Positions 37,377-45,172 of a stretch of DNA of 64,000 bases are shown here, piece after piece. Each line of letters opens with the position of its first letter. The stretch's first letter is position 1. Source of the stretch: Bifidobacterium longum subsp. infantis ATCC 15697 = JCM 1222 = DSM 20088 (GTDB taxonomy: Bacteria > Actinomycetota > Actinomycetes > Actinomycetales > Bifidobacteriaceae); contig NC_017219.1 of the NCBI RefSeq assembly GCF_000269965.1, positions 1,984,001-2,048,000 on the forward strand. The letters are read 5' to 3'. Made by a program: the position numbers and the translations under genes. Under the pieces are notes generated by a model that was not told the DNA's origin, did not search any database, and saw only the letters and a list, made by a program, of their open reading frames with translations.

Positions 37377-38297
37377 TCACCTCCCGCTCAAGTCACGATT
37401 GGAATCATGGGCATTGGTCAGTCGAATGATGTCATCAATGGAAGCCGATTCAACGACAAGCCCCGAAACCACCGACGCAACAGCATCAAGCCTGTCTGAC
37501 CGGACCAGCGCATCGAATCCGGTGGCATACGTATGTGAGCCCAGCACCACGTCCGCAGGCAGTTGTGCCAGTTCGTCTGGACCGCTCTTAATCAGGCGGA
37601 ACGATTCCTCAAACTCGTCTTTCGGACCGGTGTAGTAGAGGCGGCCATCGGTGATGTAGGTAATGAAGTCAGCAGCACGTTCGAGGTCGGCAGTGATATG
37701 GGTGCTGAACAGTACCGAATGTTCGCCATCCTCAATGTAGGCATGCAGGATATCCATGAGTTCGTCGCGGGCAAGCACATCGAGTCCGCTGGTCGGCTCG
37801 TCGAGAATCAGCAGCTTGGCATCATGACTCAATGCGATGGCCAGCATCAGCTTCATCTGCATGCCGCGGGAAAGATCCTTGATATGTTTCTTGCCGTTCT
37901 GTGCGTCACCAAGGCCAAAAGTATCCAGATACTTGTGATAGCATCCACCGTCCCATGATGGATACAGTGGCGCGACAATACGTTCAATGTTCTTGACTTG
38001 CCACTGTTCATGCATGTAGCTGAAGTCGAACACCACGCCGAGTTGTTCTTTGACGGGCTCCTCGTTGGCGATGTTGTCGAAGCCGAGCACGTGAATCGAA
38101 CCGGCGTCGCGGTGGATCATGTTGAGGATGAGTTTGATGAGGGTGGATTTGCCGGCGCCGTTCGGGCCGATCAGTCCCATGATGTAGCCCTTGGGCAGGT
38201 CGAAGGTCACGTCGTCCAGCGTGAAGCCGGAATCACAGTGTTTGGTGACGTCGGTGACCTGCAACGCCATCGCGTCGGATTCGGATATGGCGGTCAT
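37377..38297 (-). CDS. ABC transporter ATP-binding protein
   Basis: 306 residues from ATG 38297; an ATG two codons upstream (38303) sits too close to the AAAGGA site. Walker A is GPNGAGKST, the signature is LSRGM (LSGGQ variant), Walker B is LLILDEPTSGLD, and the H-loop is in FSTHIT. The C-terminal 80 residues form the extension usual in ABC-2 exporter ATPases (YtrB/BcrA-like). It lies 16-22 bases downstream of the GntR gene and is co-transcribed with two permeases. Confidence 0.9.
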   Translation of the reverse strand: MTAISESDAMALQVTDVTKHCDSGFTLDDVTFDLPKGYIMGLIGPNGAGKSTLIKLILNMIHRDAGSIHVLGFDNIANEEPVKEQLGVVFDFSYMHEQWQVKNIERIVAPLYPSWDGGCYHKYLDTFGLGDAQNGKKHIKDLSRGMQMKLMLAIALSHDAKLLILDEPTSGLDVLARDELMDILHAYIEDGEHSVLFSTHITADLERAADFITYITDGRLYYTGPKDEFEESFRLIKSGPDELAQLPADVVLGSHTYATGFDALVRSDRLDAVASVVSGLVVESASIDDIIRLTNAHDSNRDLSGR

Positions 38298-38318
38298 GTC
38301 CATGGTCCTTTCTTGAGG

Positions 38319-38693
38319 TTATTCCTTGCGGTATTCCTCTTCGAGCATGCGGTCCAATGCGTTCAGCGGAATGCCGGCGGCTTTGGCGCCCCGGCTTGCC
38401 TCGGCCAGGCTTTCGCGAATCTGGGTTTCGAGCTGACGTTGCATCAGTTCGTTGCCCTTGTCCATCACGAAAGTGCCTTTGCCTTGAATGTTCTGCACCA
38501 CGCCCTCATCGGCCAGTTCGTTGTACGCCCTGGTGACGGTGAGTACGGAGATGCGCAGCTCCTTGGCGAGTTTCCTCAAGGAAGGCAGGGCCTCGCCCGC
38601 CTTCAACTCGCCACTGAGCACCGCCGAATGGATTTGGGTTTTGATTTGCTCGTAGATGGGTTCACCGGACACGGATGAGATGATCAGTTTCAC
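38319..38693 (-). CDS. YtrA-family GntR transcriptional regulator
   Basis: 124 residues: winged helix (PIYEQIKTQIHSAVLSGE, SLRKLAKELRISVLTVTRAY, GVVQNIQGKGTFV) plus a short C-terminal helix, the YtrA plan. It heads the ABC operon and likely represses it. A perfect palindrome overlaps the -10 region of its promoter. The ATG has GGGCAT upstream but only a weak ribosome-binding site (AAAGGGG at 38700-38706). Sensor ligands of the family are unknown in most cases. Confidence 0.9.
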   Translation of the reverse strand: MKLIISSVSGEPIYEQIKTQIHSAVLSGELKAGEALPSLRKLAKELRISVLTVTRAYNELADEGVVQNIQGKGTFVMDKGNELMQRQLETQIRESLAEASRGAKAAGIPLNALDRMLEEEYRKE

Positions 38694-38740
38694 CTATGCC
38701 CCTTTCGATTGTGGTTGACTAGCACCCCAGCTGTTTAGCT

Positions 38741-38779
38741 GTTATACAACACAGTATAACTGTTCTGCTTAACTGTCAA
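38741..38779 (-). promoter_or_regulatory. Promoter with GntR operator palindrome
   Basis: GTTATACAACACAGTATAAC (38741-38760) is a perfect 7-6-7 palindrome overlapping the -10 TATACT; -35 TTGACA is at 38774-38779 on the minus strand, with 15 bases between. Its TATAAC half-site resembles those at 35331-35342. Confidence 0.65.
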
Positions 38780-39171
38780 GGTGTGTTACATAACAGTCGA
38801 ACAGTGAGCAACAAGCAATGAGCAGGCAAATCCTTTGACAACGGCCGCTTTCCATTGAACAGACACGCCACGAACGCTATTTGTGCGTTGTCCAATTCCG
38901 ATGAGATCAGACGGGCGGCCTCACATTCCTTCAACATGAACCGTTAGAACAGACGATGGAATTCGGCTGGTTCGTCCCCCGCTCCATTTCGTGGAGCGTT
39001 GATCACGGACAGCCGAATGTCCACTTGGTTTTTTCTCTCGGGGTTCTCAGCGACTTTCCATCAGGTGAAAAATCGAGAGGAGCAAAGCATCGAAGAGCAA
39101 CCGCAGGAGAAAAACGTCATGCGTAAAGAACAAATCAAAATATGACCAGCGGCTATCTGTGCCTATCCAAC
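38780..39171. other. Intergenic stretch without a supportable gene
   Basis: Bases between the GntR promoter and the two-component operon. The base composition turns AT-rich from about 39050. I see a 39040-39060 T-rich stretch and no coding frame with a start signal. Confidence 0.5.
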
Positions 39172-39194
39172 GAATAGGTCGTTGCAACCTATTC
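39172..39194 (+). promoter_or_regulatory. Inverted repeat upstream of the two-component operon
   Basis: GAATAGGT, seven bases, ACCTATTC: a perfect 8-bp inverted repeat, 40 bases before the response regulator ATG. An AT-rich -10-like stretch (TATATTAT) lies at 39219-39227. The ATAGGT/ACCTAT half-sites recur at 41256. Confidence 0.55.
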
Positions 39195-39233
39195 ATAAAA
39201 AGAGACATACCATAACTATATATTATCGACAAG

Positions 39234-39935
39234 ATGAATAATGAGCCGAGAGAAGAGGACTCTTCCGTGGAATGCTACCATAGCACGGCGGTTGCATCAG
39301 CCGCCACCCATATTGCACTGCTGGATAATGACGCAATTGTGTTAAAAGGATTACAACAGATTATCGAATACAATCACTTAGGAAGCATTACGTGGACCAC
39401 TCGGAGCGGGAGAGAGGCTGTACAAAGATGCTCAAGTGCCGTAGATACACCGCATTTGCTGCTGTTCGATATGTCTCTTGACGGAATGTCTGGTATAGAC
39501 GTATGCCGTCAGATTCGCAAAAGAAGCGCATCCGTGCTGCTACTTGGCATCACGGCTTTCCCCCTAGAACGGTACATTTCTCGGCTGATTCAGGCTGGGG
39601 CACAAGGACTAGTTGCAAAAGACGAAGAAAGACAAATCGCTGAAGTTACGCGTTGGGTATTAAATAAGGGGGGCTGCGGAAATGGGTTCGAAACGGCCCG
39701 TAATGCGCATATGCGACTGAAACACGAGACAAATGACATCCGCATGCTGTTATCCGACAGAGAAGAAGAAATCATGATTCTTCTCAGCAAAGGACTATCC
39801 ATATCAGAAGCCGCGAATCGCATGCAAATTGGACAGGCTAGTGCAGCAACATATCTTAATAGAGCTCGTCGTAAGCTCAAAGCGGAAACAGTGCGCCAAG
39901 CAGTAGCTATCTGGACAGGTGATTATGAACAGTAA
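39234..39935 (+). CDS. NarL/FixJ-family response regulator
   Basis: 233 residues. The receiver domain (about 25-145) has IALLDNDAIVLKG with acidic residues, the phosphorylated Asp in HLLLFDMSLDGMSG, a Thr in LLGITAF and Lys in LVAKDE. The C-terminal LuxR-type helix-turn-helix (about 175-225) reads LSDREEEIMILLSKGLSISE, ANRMQIGQASAATYLNRAR. The first 20 residues look dispensable; a GTG at codon 12 is an alternative start. It overlaps the kinase gene by 11 bases. Composition is AT-rich compared with the flanking genes. Confidence 0.9.
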   Translation: MNNEPREEDSSVECYHSTAVASAATHIALLDNDAIVLKGLQQIIEYNHLGSITWTTRSGREAVQRCSSAVDTPHLLLFDMSLDGMSGIDVCRQIRKRSASVLLLGITAFPLERYISRLIQAGAQGLVAKDEERQIAEVTRWVLNKGGCGNGFETARNAHMRLKHETNDIRMLLSDREEEIMILLSKGLSISEAANRMQIGQASAATYLNRARRKLKAETVRQAVAIWTGDYEQ

Positions 39936-41193
39936 CATCAAAAAACATCCATTCAGATTAATTATAGTGTTACTCTCCTTATTTTTTTCGATAATTGATT
40001 GGACAGAGAGACCCACCACATCTGCGTATGAAATATTATTTGGCTTCATCCACATCGGATTGCTGTTAATCGCCCTATGGTTCCCACGCATTAGTTTCGT
40101 AGGATTAATTTTTATGGAATCAGTTGCGTGTAGCTTACCTGTCCTAAATGGGCCAAGCCGTTTCTGGGGCATCTATTGCACTATCGGACTCACTGCATAT
40201 GAAACGGGTATCTCTATCACGACAGTTTTAGGTATATTTGTATTCTTAGGAATTCAATGCTATCAGATAGCGCGATGGAATAATGGCGAGATAGACATAA
40301 TCAGCATAACAGTGTTTCTGATGTATGCAGCAGCCACCGTGATTGTCGGATATGGTTTTCATTGGTGGAAGACGACAAATGAACAACACCTTCAAAATTA
40401 TCAAAGCAAAGAGTACGAACTGCAACATTCTTTTTCTCTGCAAAATAGCGACAACGCTATCATGCTTCATGACTCCGTTGCCCAGTGTTTGACGAGTATA
40501 CGATTGATTGCGCAACGGCAATCAAATGATCCCCAGAATGATGCCTGGGAGAAGATAGATAAAATTGCACGAAAAGGATTAGAAGCAACCAGAGATATTA
40601 TCGATACAATGATTCAAGATAATAATGAAAATGGAATACCCATAGAGTCGTCCGAATGGTGGTTAGCGGTAAAACGGTTAACCGACGAATGCGACTATAT
40701 ACTCCACCAACATGGGTTTACTGGCACTACTGAAATCATTAATGGTGGGTTTACGGTACAGCAACAGGTGACCGTAAAGAATATCGATATTCTGCATGAA
40801 GTACTGAGAGAACTATGCTCCAACATTATTAAACACGCGCCAAAGTATAGCGAATTCCAGTCCAGCATAGCCCTGCAGAAATCACAAACAGAAATAGTCA
40901 TGTCCAATAGCATGTCCACAATACCGGACGAAGAAAGGTCGGGCCGCGGGCTAGAGTCACGCAGGCGCAAGCTTAACCTAATCGGTGGTGAAATTGATCA
41001 CGAAGTGGATGGCGACACATGGATTGTTTATGCGCGTATACCTTTAACTATGGTTTCACCGGACAAAGCAGCCACGGAATCCATGGAGGACAACGAACAC
41101 GAGAAATATTCACCGAGGAAAAGGGGAAAGACGCGCTCTGTTGAATGCCAAAGGGAACAGATGGCACGGAAGGAGCACAAAGCGCAAAAGTAG
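39925..41193 (+). CDS. Sensor histidine kinase, HisKA_3-like
   Basis: 422 residues from ATG 39925 (a GTG two codons upstream is possible). Four to five membrane helices in residues 10-150 (LIIVLLSLFFSIIDW, ILFGFIHIGLLLIALWF) lack a large outside domain, so the signal is probably sensed in or at the membrane. The phosphorylated His is in IMLHDSVAQCLTSIRLI, the ATPase N-box in LRELCSNIIKHAP and the G-box in RSGRGLESRRRKLNLIGGEI. The C-terminus is a long charged tail. It partners the overlapping NarL-type regulator. Confidence 0.9.
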   Translation: MNSNIKKHPFRLIIVLLSLFFSIIDWTERPTTSAYEILFGFIHIGLLLIALWFPRISFVGLIFMESVACSLPVLNGPSRFWGIYCTIGLTAYETGISITTVLGIFVFLGIQCYQIARWNNGEIDIISITVFLMYAAATVIVGYGFHWWKTTNEQHLQNYQSKEYELQHSFSLQNSDNAIMLHDSVAQCLTSIRLIAQRQSNDPQNDAWEKIDKIARKGLEATRDIIDTMIQDNNENGIPIESSEWWLAVKRLTDECDYILHQHGFTGTTEIINGGFTVQQQVTVKNIDILHEVLRELCSNIIKHAPKYSEFQSSIALQKSQTEIVMSNSMSTIPDEERSGRGLESRRRKLNLIGGEIDHEVDGDTWIVYARIPLTMVSPDKAATESMEDNEHEKYSPRKRGKTRSVECQREQMARKEHKAQK

Positions 41194-41255
41194 TGATTAC
41201 AGATATAACGAAGCTCATTAATACTCCTAGAACAATAACAACTGGTTTAATTGAA

Positions 41256-41270
41256 ACCTATTATATAGGT
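41256..41270 (+). promoter_or_regulatory. Perfect palindrome ACCTATTATATAGGT before a TACAAT box
   Basis: ACCTAT-TAT-ATAGGT is followed directly by TACAAT (41270-41275), which could be a -10 element. It repeats the half-sites found before the response regulator. Confidence 0.55.
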
Positions 41271-41332
41271 ACAATGACCGAGTCGTATGGAATCGTGTAA
41301 TCGTCAGAATTACATCATAATTACCTGAGAGG

Positions 41333-41470
41333 ATGTCATATGTATTGAAGGTATTTAGCGACTTACCTCTATATGCGCACGTTCTACAATCATATAAAAG
41401 TCATGTATTCTGCGAAGACATTAATGGAGAGAACCCTAGCCCAACTCCGCGCTTCATAACCGATTTTTAG
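41333..41470 (+). CDS. Possible 45-residue peptide in the AT-rich island
   Basis: An open frame from ATG 41333 to TAG 41470 encodes 45 residues (starts MSYVLKVFSDLPLYAHVLQS, ends PSPTPRFITDF), about 60 bases after the palindromic promoter candidate. GAGAGG abuts the ATG, too close for normal initiation; TTG 41345 would be better spaced. It might be a secreted or modified peptide precursor given the adjacent exporter and QueC-like enzyme, but chance occurrence in AT-rich DNA is quite possible. The rest of 41194-41587 shows no gene. Confidence 0.25.
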   Translation: MSYVLKVFSDLPLYAHVLQSYKSHVFCEDINGENPSPTPRFITDF

Positions 41471-41587
41471 CATAGCAGCAGAGGGTATCCAAGACACTAA
41501 TATTTATCATATTCTACCATCACCAGAAAAAAAAAGGGCTTCCTGTTTTCCGAATGTTCGACTAAACAAGCAGATTCACAGCACCGA

Positions 41588-42040
41588 ATGGATACCCAAC
41601 CACAACAAACATATCAACACATCCAGCCGGATAACACCTTGAATCGTTCACTGTCAGGGAGTACTAAATACCCCATAAACTCCATCTCCGTTCATCGAAA
41701 AACGATGTTTGTCACGGGAAACCCCTATGCGAAGCAATACGAAACGGCATGTTCTAGCCGCCTCCAAGAACGTTTATTGGTCAAAAGACGACGACACACC
41801 TATGTGAGCGATGACATTAATGCCCGAACATGGCAACTGTTGAGACGTAACGCGCAAAGCGCATCTGGTAAGGTCAGTTATCAGCTAGTTCACGATATCT
41901 TTGTTTCCCCAAACGACGTAGTATACTGCTTCACCGTCCTTGGCGTTTCGCGTAAACGGACCTTTTCAGGATGTTCGACCTTGCACCGTGTGGGCCGCAA
42001 TCGGCTATATCGTTGTGAACATCGAGCTAATGGCGATTAA
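41588..42040 (+). CDS. Unknown basic 150-residue protein of the AT-rich island
   Basis: 150 residues, rich in Arg, Tyr, Thr and Ser; no signal peptide or membrane helix. M39 (MFVTGNPYAKQY) is an alternative start. A patch LLVKRRRHTY and four Cys are visible, the last two in FSGCSTLH and LYRCEHR. A run of nine A lies 53 bases upstream of the ATG. The gene converges on the MFS gene, overlapping it by four bases. I do not recognise the family, and the coding status itself rests on frame length and position. Confidence 0.5.
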   Translation: MDTQPQQTYQHIQPDNTLNRSLSGSTKYPINSISVHRKTMFVTGNPYAKQYETACSSRLQERLLVKRRRHTYVSDDINARTWQLLRRNAQSASGKVSYQLVHDIFVSPNDVVYCFTVLGVSRKRTFSGCSTLHRVGRNRLYRCEHRANGD

Positions 42041-43281
42041 ACATCGCTACTATTAATAATCCCTGAGGAATTCGAACGGTGATCTATAAGGTAACAAAAT
42101 GGGAAAACAATGATGACCAGGACAATCATTATTGAGGAGGATACAGTAAGTACGACGGCAGCATGAATAGTGCCAGTGAAGCCGTATAAACCGTAGGCGA
42201 GAGGAATTAGACCGAAGCTAATTGCATAATCAATTGAGGAAACTCGTCCCATGTGCCGCTTATCGACGCATGTCTGCATAGTAGATCCCCAGAACACGCC
42301 AGACAATTCCAGTCCAAGCCCAGCAACAAATGACGCCACATACCACAGTACTTGGATGTCCAAAGTACCTACAACAAAAATCGGCATAATAGCTAAAGCG
42401 CCAAATAACACTGATTTAGAAAACATGTGCCTAGGCCTTTCCAACTTTAACGCGATGAGACTGCCGCAAATGTATCCAGATGAGGTGATAGATGCCATCA
42501 GGGACCATGCGCCCCGGCCACTCTCTTGCACGACCCACAAGGGCATTGTGACGTCTGTTGCCCCGGATTGTACGGCAAGGAACAACGCCCAGAACGGCAC
42601 TCCCACTGCTAACCAAATATAAGTATGGAACAAACTGGGAATAGAACGTAATGCAGAAATCATGGAAGCATCATCATCGTTGTTATTAGCCTCGTCATCG
42701 CAGCTGGGCATGAGTTTCAACGATAGAACAAGCGGCATGGAGACAGCCAGACACACAGCACCATCCAGAAATAGAAAAGAAGGTGATATCAGTTGAGCAA
42801 GCCATGCACCAAGAAGTGGACCGACCACCGAGCCGGCATTGCGAAACGTACGTATCAAGCCGTTGGCACGTACAATATCTTCAGGGGGAGCAATCGAAGG
42901 CAATAAGGCGAACAAGGCTGGCGAGCCGACCGCACCAATGATACCTGCGGCCAAACTGATTGCTTGCACGGGCCATCCAAGACCACTCAACTGCACGACC
43001 CATGTTCCGACTCCATAGGAAATAGCTAGACCACCCAGCATTCCTGAGGCAAGAGTTTTCCGCGGCAATCGATCCGCTAAAACACCACCCAGAAAAGCCA
43101 TGACCAAGGTGGGCAGCGTCTTAAACATGAGTACCAAGGCTAGGCCCAAGCTGTCAGATGAAGCTGCTCCAGTGAATACAACACCGCATGTGAAGAACGC
43201 CGAGGACATTGCTTGCATGCCCTGGACCAATGCCAGTTTGGCTACCTGCCAGCGTACGACACTCCCGACATTCTTCACCAT
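42037..43281 (-). CDS. Major facilitator superfamily efflux protein
   Basis: 414 residues with twelve predicted membrane helices. The loop GGVLADRLPRKTLASGMLGG carries the MFS motif A between helices 2 and 3, and the RNAGSVVGPLLGAWL segment fits motif C/drug-proton antiporters of the MFS_3 (enterobactin exporter-like) type. It lies 60 bases downstream of the QueC-like gene on the same strand, so the two are probably one operon. AGGAGG precedes the ATG. An export role for a small product made by the neighbour is a reasonable inference. Confidence 0.85.
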   Translation of the reverse strand: MVKNVGSVVRWQVAKLALVQGMQAMSSAFFTCGVVFTGAASSDSLGLALVLMFKTLPTLVMAFLGGVLADRLPRKTLASGMLGGLAISYGVGTWVVQLSGLGWPVQAISLAAGIIGAVGSPALFALLPSIAPPEDIVRANGLIRTFRNAGSVVGPLLGAWLAQLISPSFLFLDGAVCLAVSMPLVLSLKLMPSCDDEANNNDDDASMISALRSIPSLFHTYIWLAVGVPFWALFLAVQSGATDVTMPLWVVQESGRGAWSLMASITSSGYICGSLIALKLERPRHMFSKSVLFGALAIMPIFVVGTLDIQVLWYVASFVAGLGLELSGVFWGSTMQTCVDKRHMGRVSSIDYAISFGLIPLAYGLYGFTGTIHAAVVLTVSSSIMIVLVIIVFPFCYLIDHRSNSSGIINSSDV

Positions 43282-43341
43282 GCTCGAACAGCCTCCTTTT
43301 GTTTTATCATGTATTTAAAACGTAACTATATTGCCTTTTAT

Positions 43342-44097
43342 TCAGGCCACTACCGAAATATGCTTTGGGGATTCTAAAATATTCACTTCTTCGCGAGATT
43401 CGGCGAAAATATCGTGCTCATATAAGACGGGATCTTTAATTCCAAGAATCTCAAAAGAAGTTCGTCGATCACGACACGGGTCACATACTCCACAATGAAC
43501 TGTCCCGCCCAAGGCACAGCTCCACGTATCGCCGAACGGCACGCCAAGACCCATACCTTTTTGAATGACGGCACACTTATTGATACTAAGATAAGGAGTA
43601 TGGAACGTTACCCCGTATTCATCTCCTTCACATTCTACGGTAACCGTATGAAGAGCTTCAAAATATGATGCATGATTATCGTGGAACACAGCATCGTTAC
43701 TATGAACTGCGTAATAAACATCAACGATATCATGCTTAAGCGCCCATGAAGCCATTAGCATAAGCGCAATTGCCGATCCAAAAGGCTGAACATGCTCTTC
43801 CTTATTAGGGGCAACGACAAATGGCCCAAATGCTTTGCGGAGGAACTGAGGCTGAGGCAATTCATAGAAACGCTTAAATTGCTCGGAAAAATCATATTGA
43901 TAATGATGGAGTCGTTCAGAGTGGAGATTTGTAACGATTCTTTGCGCATGTTGACTCTCATTACATCCCTCAGTTTCACCAAAATTGAAAGTAACGGCAT
44001 ATATTTCTTTCCCCTGATTTAATAGGTCATACAAGAGAGTAGTAGAGTCCGGGCCTCCTGATAGAAGCAACGCGACACGATTATGATTCTGAATCAT
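43342..44097 (-). CDS. QueC-like ATP-dependent enzyme (7-cyano-7-deazaguanine synthase family)
   Basis: 251 residues. The PP-loop ATPase motif SGGPDS (13-18) and the zinc site C194, C202, C205, C208 (WSCALGG, HCGVCDPCRDRR) place it in the QueC family, which turns a carboxylate into a nitrile through an adenylate and ammonia. The family motif GYPDCR in the substrate pocket is replaced here by FHDNHAS, so the substrate may differ. No queD, queE or queF lies nearby. AAAGGA is seven bases before the ATG. Codon use is AT-rich. It forms a likely operon with the MFS gene. Confidence 0.85.
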   Translation of the reverse strand: MIQNHNRVALLLSGGPDSTTLLYDLLNQGKEIYAVTFNFGETEGCNESQHAQRIVTNLHSERLHHYQYDFSEQFKRFYELPQPQFLRKAFGPFVVAPNKEEHVQPFGSAIALMLMASWALKHDIVDVYYAVHSNDAVFHDNHASYFEALHTVTVECEGDEYGVTFHTPYLSINKCAVIQKGMGLGVPFGDTWSCALGGTVHCGVCDPCRDRRTSFEILGIKDPVLYEHDIFAESREEVNILESPKHISVVA

Positions 44098-44138
44098 TGT
44101 TTAATCCTTTGACTTTGTGAAATTCAGCGAATCTGTTG

Positions 44139-44156
44139 AACTTCTGTATAGAAGTT
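44139..44156. promoter_or_regulatory. Inverted repeat upstream of the QueC-like gene
   Basis: AACTTC-TGTATA-GAAGTT, about 40 bases before the start codon; a candidate operator with an AT-rich centre. Confidence 0.4.
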
Positions 44157-44358
44157 ATTCTGTTAATCGACGTTTGAGAAGTAGTCATGTAAACGTCACA
44201 ATGACAAATGCGCGACGATTCCTGGGTCTGATGAAAGATCTTGGTGCTTGGCTTTCAGAGTCTCTCCTCATTTTTTCAATTGTTGTATGTCGTTTCCGTG
44301 CAACAATACAGCACCGAAACACAGCCAGCGCCTACAATGGCCTCGGAAAGGGGGACTT

Positions 44359-44482
44359 ATGCCGAACAACGCCGTTACGCTACACCACACCGAACCGACC
44401 GATTATCCGGAACAAGGGCGAGGAACTGGAGCGGCAGCGGTTTGAGGCGCAACGGCGGTCGGATAGGATCGCGCGGCGGTAG
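44359..44482 (+). pseudogene. Frameshifted small gene with its own start and terminator signals
   Basis: ATG 44359 has a strong AAGGGGG site and a TACAAT box 25-30 bases upstream. Its frame (MPNNAVTLHHTEPTDYPE) stops at 44445, while the +1 frame continues as a charged helix (RNKGEELERQRFEAQ) to TAG 44482. A one-base change near 44405 would join them into about 40 residues. A terminator with a T-run follows 14 bases later. The family is not recognised. Confidence 0.45.
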
Positions 44483-44495
44483 GGGCTTCATATAT

Positions 44496-44526
44496 GGCTC
44501 CCCTCAGGGAGGGGAGCCAGTTTTTT
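44496..44526 (+). terminator. Terminator, GGCTCCCCTC family
   Basis: GGCTCCCCTC / GAGGGGAGCC with a short loop, then AGTTTTTT on the plus strand; on the minus strand it also lies past the HAD gene stop. Confidence 0.85.
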
Positions 44527-45172
44527 ACAACACCCGTGGGGCGTTGTGGAAATCGAAGAGGACGCCGTCGGCGAGCCGGCAGATTTCGGGCCAGTCGGCC
44601 GCGGAGGAATCGTCGTGCATGGCCCAGACCGTCATACCGACCGATTTGGCCGATTTCATGGCGACCAGCAGGTCCTCGAACACCGTGCAATCGGTAGGTT
44701 TGACGCCCAGACGTTTAGCGGCAAGCAGATAGACGTCGGGCTGGTCCTTGCCGACGTCGTTCACATCGTCAACAGAGACGATGTCATCGAATAGCCCGAA
44801 CACGCCCACATGCCGCAGCGCCGGTTCACGCAGGTGCGGGGGCAGCGAGGTGGCGACGCCAAGCTTGACGCCGGCGGCCTTCAGGTCGTGCAGATAGCCG
44901 AGCGCGCCCGGCTTGGCCTCCACCGTGGTGGAGTAGGCGACACTGGCCATGTCATCCCACTCCTGCATAAGCTCCTCGGGGGTATCTTTCAGGCCGAATC
45001 GCGCGATGGTGTATTCGGCGATCTGGCGAAACTGCATGGCGGAGACCGTGGTCGTGTAGTCGGGCGGAACCGCGATGCCACGCTTGTTGAGGAAGTCGAT
45101 GTCGACTTGGTCCCAGACTCCCATGGAGTCTAGGAGGGTGCCATCGAGGTCGAATATGGCGGCTTTGGTCAT
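44525..45172 (-). CDS. HAD-superfamily phosphatase (PGMB/phosphoglycolate phosphatase-like)
   Basis: 215 residues. The nucleophile motif is AIFDLDGTLLDSMG, motif II LGVATSLPP, motif III Lys in VGKDQPDVYLLAAKRLG and motif IV FEDLLVAMKSAKSVGM. The helical cap follows motif I, subclass I. It acts on a small phosphate ester or as a sugar mutase; the substrate cannot be fixed. ATG 45172 overlaps the recN stop by four bases, so it is the last gene of the tlyA-nadK-recN unit. Confidence 0.87.
   Translation of the reverse strand: MTKAAIFDLDGTLLDSMGVWDQVDIDFLNKRGIAVPPDYTTTVSAMQFRQIAEYTIARFGLKDTPEELMQEWDDMASVAYSTTVEAKPGALGYLHDLKAAGVKLGVATSLPPHLREPALRHVGVFGLFDDIVSVDDVNDVGKDQPDVYLLAAKRLGVKPTDCTVFEDLLVAMKSAKSVGMTVWAMHDDSSAADWPEICRLADGVLFDFHNAPRVL

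Noticed and set aside
41527..41535. A run of nine A as a contingency tract
   Set aside because: It lies 53 bases upstream of the start codon in AT-rich non-coding DNA, so a change would not alter a reading frame; an effect on promoter spacing cannot be shown.
44117..44358. Further open frames on the plus strand upstream of the 44359 start
   Set aside because: They cross the divergent promoter region of the QueC-like gene, lack ribosome-binding sites and show no similarity.
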